64,000 bases of DNA from Rhizomys pruinosus (Eukaryota > Chordata > Mammalia > Rodentia > Spalacidae). A program made the position numbers and the translations under genes. This document shows, in pieces, positions 57,766-64,000 of the stretch. Under the pieces are notes generated by a model. That model made no database searches. It saw nothing but the letters and a program-made list of their open reading frames with translations, and had not been told where the DNA came from. Numbering within the stretch: position 1 is the first letter of the stretch; every line of letters begins with the position of its first letter. Where the stretch lies: assembly GCA_009823505.1 (NCBI GenBank), contig VZQC01005558.1, positions 55,566 through 119,565 of the forward strand, given 5' to 3'.

Positions 57766-59101
57766 TCTCAAATGCTAGTTAAATCCACATTTGATTTGAT
57801 CTTTTCTGCTTTTCTCATAAGGTTCATGGAAGGTGACAAATCTTGTCATATTGATGGTTCATAGCCAATTGTAGTCAGTGAAGAGTGATTTGGGTTCTCC
57901 TGGCTGCAGATTCTCAAGTCCTACTTGAGTGATCTTCAGACTGAGTGCATGGAGTAGATGATGCATTCAGATCCCGAGAGATCCTGCCGGCTCACAATGC
58001 TGAAAGTGATTAAGAAGTGGGAGGAGAACAGTACCACCCCACTAATAACCATGCAGCCAGAGCAGGGCTGCTGCCCTTCCCCCACTGGCTTTGCCAGTTT
58101 CTTCTGATGAGATGAGGGTAAGAAAGCTTTACATGGAGCTTCTGCCATCAGTAGCTAGGGCTCCTCTGAGAGAAAATGCACTATGTGACACACTTCTGGG
58201 CTGTTTGGGATAAGACTGCTGACTTCCTGTTCCTGGAACATGTCATGTGGCCAAGTCTGTCTCTGCTGAGTCTTGGTCCTTGTCCATTCCTTCTATGGAT
58301 CAAAACCCACACATTCCCAAGGCTGGCTCAGACCTCACCTGGGGGAGCCAGCTTGTTTCAGGAGAAGCTGCTTACATTTCACTCACTCACTTGATCACTA
58401 ACTAAGAAATAATGTTTATGGAATAGACTGACTTCACTAGGCAAACTTCTGTTGCTGAGTAAACAACTTTGGCCTAAGGTAGCCCAAGAAGGAAGCAAAT
58501 GACAGTGATAAACTCCTACAGGACATGACCTTTGGGTCCCCAAAGCTGCACAGTAAAACATGATTTCCTCATCCTTCCCTCTCCCTGACCTTTTTGACAT
58601 CTATGATAGCGCTGTGAGAATATGATTCTAAGTTAAAATATGAGTTAATGAAAAAAAAATATTTATTTCTATGGTGATTGGACAACCTGAAGCACGTGGG
58701 TGTCTGGCACTGGATATATCCCAGGGGAGACTAGTCATGGGGGTGTGTGCATGACATTTGAACATGACTCATGACAATGAGCTGGATGCATATTCTATGA
58801 AGAGGCCAGGCACCCCTGAATGATAGACCAGATTCTTCTTGGACTTTCAGAAGTGATTGTCAAAGAGCTGTTTCAAACCACATTAGTCCTATGACCCCAA
58901 CTGAAGAAGCAAAATGTGAGTAAAATTGGTCATGTCTCCATAAGCAGTTGGCTCATGAGTGGTTTGTGACTTCTGCCCAATCAGCTTGATGAAAGAAGCT
59001 GACAAAGTTTAATAGGTTAAGGCAAGGTTTAGGACCAGGTCTGTTTGTCATGTAAGAGGCCTGACTTTATTCTTGATCTATGAGAGAAAAATCTTTTCTT
59101 T
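57766..59101. other. Unique noncoding sequence
   Basis: Open frames of 70-73 aa on both strands, none recognised. No repeat recognised. Confidence 0.45.
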
Positions 59102-61765
59102 TTTAAGCCAATGTTTTATTGAAGCTCTGTGCATTTCATGCAAAATTACATTAAAAATCAAATCTAGACCTGTTCCCCCCTCCCTGTCCCCCCACCCTAC
59201 CAGAGCTCATGCATTCTGCTAAACATGTTTTTCATCTTTTTCTCAGTTTCTCTCAAAATTCTCGATGCAGAAATTTACTGTTTTGAGCAGAAGTTCATCG
59301 TTTCAGTCAGTTCTTTGATGCAGTCTTTTCTGTTGTTGTTATTGTTATTCCTTCCAATATGCATCACTCCAAAATATGCACATATGAATGCCACATATAT
59401 CATAAGTTTTAGCATCTTCGGCTTATGAATTTTTTTTATTAGGCTGAAAGATGTCATGTTTGAAGTCTCCTCCTTGGAAAGCCCAAACTGCCATCAGTTC
59501 TGCCCTTGTGTTCCACACTGGGGTTTTCCCTTCCCATGGTCACCAAATGAGATCCAGTAAGCACCATGTCCTGTCTTGATCTTCCTGTACTGGTCTCCAT
59601 GATACAGCCTGGGTAGTCCAACAATGGCAGTCTATACTCTGAAGAGGCTGAAACCCCAGTAGTAGCTCAGTCCACAAGTTGGATGTCTCAGCAGTCCCCA
59701 TCTGGCACTGAAGGTTTAGAGGATTCTTGGAGAGACATGAGTCTTCAGTCCATATTGGAAGGTTGAAAAGCTGTGTCTTCTCAGGTCTTTGAAGGATGGC
59801 AAAAGCAGCTGCAGACACAGGATAGCTGCACTTGCCAGTAAGACAGGCAAAACAACTGTGCTGTTTCTTTTCTTTTGTCTTTTTACTAAGATTTCAAGTT
59901 TTATACCTGAGGTACAATTTCTCAGGCCTTACTGATTATTTATTTCTGGTTATACTTTCCTTTTGGATGTTTAAAGCCACACAGCCCAGATTAACCAAGG
60001 TTTTTGTTTTCTCAAGGCCAGTTGAGGATCTTGTCCTCAAGAATCACTGTTTTTTGAGGGAGGGGGGAGGGAGCCCCAGCTCCCTTTGGATTTACAATCA
60101 TCAGTTCCATCCACTCGAGAACAAAGTCAGGTCTTGTTAGATCAGGCTTCCCTTTTTGAAGCATTAGCAGACTTTTCTCTTTATAGACTGGACACTGGCT
60201 GAAGTCCCATTAGTGGATTTCCAAGACCTCCCTGCACAGGAAGACTGGTGACTCACATTTGCAGGACATTTCAAGAGAGGCCCCCATGCACAGTCCTCTG
60301 GGACTTAGTTGACCTCTGAGGGCAAGGAACAAAGTTATCCCTTAAGACCATCAGCCAAATTGGTATGGGCATTAAGTATGGTCATTAAGCATCCAGAAAG
60401 GCTAAGTTACACCAGCCTAATACTTTTAACTACTTTATACTATCTTAGAAAAGGCTTGGACAAAAGCTCAAGCAGCCTTGTATAAGAAATACTAAGTAGC
60501 ACTTCCATAAAATAAATACTGTGGTTAGACATAATGTCATGACACATTAGTTTTTTCTGCATTCCTTTGATGTTACATTACTCTAAAATATACATACATA
60601 TCCTTCATCCATATACCAAAACTTCCTAACTCTGAAAATAAATGGTAGCTTAGTTTTAGAAACTGTTGAGGGATCCACAATATAAGAGAACAGTTGTTTT
60701 CAGATCACATTAATTTTGCTCAGTTTGCCTTATAACTAGGTAATTGGTGCTAGCATCCATAGATGAGGGATACCACTCATCATTTGTTTGTCTGGGACTG
60801 TGTTACTTCACTTAACATGATATCTTCTAGTTACATCCATTTACCTGCAAAGTTCATGATGTCATCTTTCTTTACTGCTGCATAGAACTCCATTGTGTAG
60901 ATGTACCATATTTTTCTATACACTCATCAGATGAGGGAAACTTGGGTTGGTTCCAGCTCTTTGCTATTGTGAAGAGAGCTGTAATTAACATGGCTGTGCG
61001 TGTATCTCTGCGGTAAGATGAGTCTTGTGGGTATATACTCAGGACTGGTATGACTGGGTCAGGTGGCAAGTTCATTTTGAGTCTTCCAAGGGCTCTCCAC
61101 ACTGCTTTCCATAGTGGTTGTACAAGTTTACATTCCCACCAGCAGTGGATGAGTGTTCCCCTTTCCCTACGACCTCTCTAGCACTTGGTATCACTTGTTT
61201 TCTTGATCCTAGCCAGTTTTATTGGAGTGAGATGATGTCTTAAAGTGGTTTTAATTTGCATTTCCTTAATTATTAGTGATGTTGAACACTTTTTAAGGTG
61301 TTTCTCAGCCATCTCTAATTTTTCACTTGTGAAGTCTCTGTTCAGCTCTTTGCTCCATCTTTTGAGTGATTCATTTATTTTCTTTCTTCTTTGTTTTTTG
61401 AATAGTTTATATATTCTGGAAATCAATGCTTTGTCAGATGTGTCAGTGATGAAGGTTTCCTCCCACTCTGTGGGTTTTCTCTTCACTTCCTTGATTGTTT
61501 CTTTTGATGTACAGAAGCTTTTGAGTTTAATGAGGTCCCATTTGTCAATTGTCGATCTTATTTCTTACATAGCTGCTGTCTGATTTAGGAAGTCTTTTCT
61601 TACACCTATGTCTTGTAGGCTGCTGCCAACTTTTTCTTCTGTCACCTTCAGAGTTTTGGGTTTCATATTGAGGTCTCTGATACATCTGGAGTTGACTTTT
61701 TTACAGGGCAAGAGGTAGGGTTTTAACTTTATTCTTCTACAAGTGGTGATCCAGTTTGAGAGAAA
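59102..61765 (-). mobile_element. L1 with long type B 3' UTR and ORF2 end
   Basis: Minus-strand L1, 5' truncated at about 61765. ORF2 frames 61486-61178 and 61102-60872 cover the C-terminal region ('[17 protein letters not shown]', 'WRALGRLKMNLPPDPVIPVL'). The ORF2 end near 60745 is followed by a 1.6-kb 3' UTR to the T-tail at 59102 ('ttttattgaagctctgtgca'). The 59818-59540 open frame lies within this 3' UTR. Confidence 0.86.
59540..59818 (-). CDS. Short open frame in L1 3' UTR, unknown
   Basis: 92-aa sense-strand frame (MSAAAFAILQRPEKTQLF...) with the same middle 'LPIWTEDSCLSKNPLNLQCQ' as the frame at 18456-18205. Relative to that copy it has one extra codon and no frameshift. No function is known to me; coding status is doubtful. 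Confidence 0.25.
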   Translation of the reverse strand: MSAAAFAILQRPEKTQLFNLPIWTEDSCLSKNPLNLQCQMGTAETSNLWTELLLGFQPLQSIDCHCWTTQAVSWRPVQEDQDRTWCLLDLIW

Positions 61766-61767
61766 AG

Positions 61768-61890
61768 ACTCAAAATGAGCTTACCACCTGACCCAGTCAT
61801 ACCACTCCTGGGTATATACCCACAGACTCATTTTACCACAGAGATACATGCACAGCCATGTTTATTACAGCTCTCTTCAAATTAGTTCAT
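61768..61890 (+). mobile_element. Inverted L1 ORF2 scrap
   Basis: 'aagactcaaaatgagcttac' to 'tttattacagctctcttcaa' is plus-strand ORF2 C-terminal sequence joined head-on to the 5' end of the minus-strand L1. Confidence 0.85.
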
Positions 61891-62622
61891 TATATAGAAG
61901 AGCTGTGGATACTGGAAATTGTTTGGATTCTTTTAGACATTTTGTAACTTAAATTTAAGTGGTTCTTAGAGATTTTTTCCAGGAATGGCTTTTACAGAAT
62001 CAGGAGAGCCCGAGAATGAGAGAATGGATTCTGCCTGCCCTGCTCAGTTAGAACCATTTATTTGGCAAACACCAAGTTTCTTCTATGAACTAAGCTTGTG
62101 CCCAAAGTGAAATGGCTGTGGGTGATGGCTGTTCAGAGGAACAACTTAGGGCAGACCTGGTGTTCTATATTTGCTTCTCTAGTTCAAAGAATTGTAAAGA
62201 CATCCCATGGATACTGAGTCACAAGCTTCTCCTCAGACTCTGCTCTGGCTGTCAGAAACTGTGCTCCAGGGGCCTTCACAGAGCTCTGAGGGACAGCATC
62301 TTGACAGAGCTGTAAGTGCTCTGACTACACTCATCACTGTTGGAATTCAGGAGCTATTGCTTCATAGATGGTTTTAAGCCTGACAGCTTTGAATTGCTTG
62401 CATTTGGCAGAGAGAAATCTGTGTGGAACTCATGCTTTTAGGGAACAGCTGAAATTCTGAAAGGCCACAGGCCACCTTGCTTTAGAGGCAGCTAGAGAGG
62501 GCTGGGTGCAAAGGCAGCCCACATTGCTGCCCTGTAAGCACAGCTGTGAGCCAACCATCCTGAAACTGAAGCCGTGAAGAGGGAAAAGCAGCATAATTAT
62601 CCCGAATTTCCAAATGTATTAG
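61891..62622. other. Unique noncoding sequence
   Basis: Nothing recognised. Confidence 0.4.
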
Positions 62623-63190
62623 TTACTTTCTGATGCTCTGATAAAATACCAAGGCAACTTCCAACAGGAAGTTTATTTGAACTTATAGGTCTAGAGGGAG
62701 AGTCTGTAATGGTGGGGGAGGCATGGTGGTAGGCAACCAGAGTGGGAAGCTGAGAGGTTACATCTCCATCCACATGTAGGAAGCAAAGCGTGAACCACAA
62801 GTGGATTGAGGCTATAAACTATCAAAGCCAGGGATGAAGAGATGGTTCAGTGGTTAAGAGCACTGGCTGTTCTTTCAGAAGACCTGGGTTCGAATCCCAG
62901 CACCCATATGGCCAGCTAACAACCATCCATAACTCCAGTTCTAGGGATCCAACACCCTCCTCTGACATCTGTGGGCATTGCACGACACAGGTGCACTTAC
63001 ATACATTCAGGCAATGCACTCATACACATGAAATAAAAATAGTAAGTAAAATATTTTAAACTCTCAAAGCCTGGTCCAAAGTGAGGCTCTACCATCTAGA
63101 GATTCCATAACGTTCCCAAACAGTGTCACCAACTGGGGATCAAGTGTCCAAATAAGTGAGCTTATGGGGACATTTCTCATTCAAACCACC
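62623..63190 (+). mobile_element. Unclassified rodent repeat, split by a B2
   Basis: Halves 62623-62829 ('gtattagttactttctgatg') and 63072-63190 ('ccaaagtgaggctctaccat', 'ccaactggggatcaagtgtc'). Related in layout to 36925-37276. Confidence 0.55.
62816..63071 (+). mobile_element. B2 SINE with target-site duplication
   Basis: B2 (62830-63057), single-block type, with an intact-looking pol III B box 'gggttcgaatcc'. Flanked by 'aaactatcaaagcc' and 'aaactctcaaagcc'. Confidence 0.94.
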
Positions 63191-63560
63191 AACACAGAGA
63201 TGAGAAGGATGGGGTCAGAGAGCATTCACCTTCCTTCTTGTGCAGAGCTGTGGGAGAGTAGGCCCCAGGAATGAGCCTTGAGAAGACATCTCTGAGTGGG
63301 TTAGGACTGAGCCATGTGCAGAGGTCTTTCTGGGTGGCACAGTCAGTGGCATGAGTCTCACATACAGGGCTGAAGTCACAGTGACAAGCCATCGACATGT
63401 GATTAAGAAGTCTATAACTTCACTGTGATCTGGTCAGACTTGAGCCAACATGACAGACAAGAGGCTCAAGGAAAGAACCTGCCCCCATTTAGATGCTGCT
63501 TTGATTTTACCTGAATTGCCATAAATCCACCCAAGACTTAACAGAGGAGGCTTAAAATAT
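63191..63560. other. Unique noncoding sequence
   Basis: Nothing recognised. Confidence 0.4.
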
Positions 63561-63752
63561 CTCATTATATCGGGGCTGGAAAGATAGCCAGCAGTTAAGA
63601 GCGCCAACCACTCTTGCAGAAGACCCGGGTTCAAACCCCAGCACCCACATGGTGGCCGAGAACCATCTGTAACTCCAATTCCAGGAGAACTCCAGTTCCA
63701 TGCAGACAATACATTCACACACATAAATAATAAATAAAAAAACTCATTATAT
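63561..63752 (+). mobile_element. B2 SINE with internal deletion
   Basis: B2 (63571-63742) that passes from the duplicated block 'aactccagttcca' directly to 'tgcagacaatacattcac', missing about 75 bp. Flanked by 'ctcattatat'. Confidence 0.93.
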
Positions 63753-63883
63753 TGTTTATATTGATGTCATATTTAAATAATATTCTCATATATAGTGCTC
63801 AACAATATATAATCAAAGTTAATTTTGCATTCTTTGCTTTGTAAATGGAGCTACCAGATAATTTTAAAATTTCATTATGTGTC

Positions 63884-64000
63884 TTTTTTTTTTTTTTTAA
63901 TTTTTTTTTTTATTATTATTTATTTCTGTATGTGTATGAATGAACTGTCTGCATGCAGGTCTGTGCACCCGTGTCGTGCAATGCCGCGGAGGTCAGAAGA
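63884..64000 (-). mobile_element. B2 SINE, cut by the window edge
   Basis: Antisense B2 tail and 3' half ('ctgcatgcaggtctgtgcac', 'tgcaatgccgcggaggtcag'). Confidence 0.93.

Noticed and set aside
57936..58394. Pair of 70-72 aa frames as a candidate gene
   Set aside because: Opposite strands, no domain, no conserved motif.

Overview
The window is gene-poor nuclear DNA from a muroid rodent. The evidence is the repeat content: B1 (7SL-derived), B2 (tRNA-derived), ID and B4-type SINEs, several L1 lineages, an ERVK-like provirus, and older mammalian L2, MIR and L1M remnants. B2 points to Muroidea, but the B2 subfamily here (ending around 'gcattgcacgacacgggtgc', often with a duplicated internal block) is not the mouse or rat consensus. 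I do not assign a species. I found no intact protein-coding gene and no convincing exon chain. The open frames belong to repeats, to broken retroelement genes, or are chance.

Layout. 1-6.9 kb: an L1 fragment, then a broken minus-strand betaretrovirus-like provirus (one LTR at 4313-4761, primer-binding site, gag pieces, protease, and a pol that jumps from the RT N-terminus to integrase), then an old internally deleted L1. 6.9-22 kb: mostly unique sequence with scattered SINEs, two URR1-like repeats, a processed ATP6V0D1 pseudogene carrying a B2, and two L1 3' UTR copies. 22.5-23.1 kb: a 33/43/53-bp minisatellite. 23.5-34 kb: old repeats (MIR, L2, L1M, B4), microsatellites including a long ATTCT array, and AT-rich unique sequence. 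34-45 kb: a composite B2-B1 SINE, a three-layer nested insertion, an L1M relic and more B2 copies. 46-61.9 kb: an L1 graveyard with inverted junctions, one 576-bp N gap and two single Ns. 61.9-64 kb: a repeat split by B2, and further B2 copies.

The biology visible is retrotransposition history rather than a pathway. The best leads are: (1) an L1 3' UTR copy at 13.2 kb that lacks exactly a GT...AG segment present in the 48.7 kb copy, which looks like reverse transcription of a spliced L1 RNA; (2) SINE/LINE chimeras consistent with template switching, one with a perfect 17-bp target duplication around a B2-B1 fusion; (3) a sense-strand open frame kept in two copies of a long L1 3' UTR; (4) the stepwise minisatellite. 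Family names are from sequence recognition by eye; boundaries are good to about 5-30 bp unless a target-site duplication (TSD) is given.
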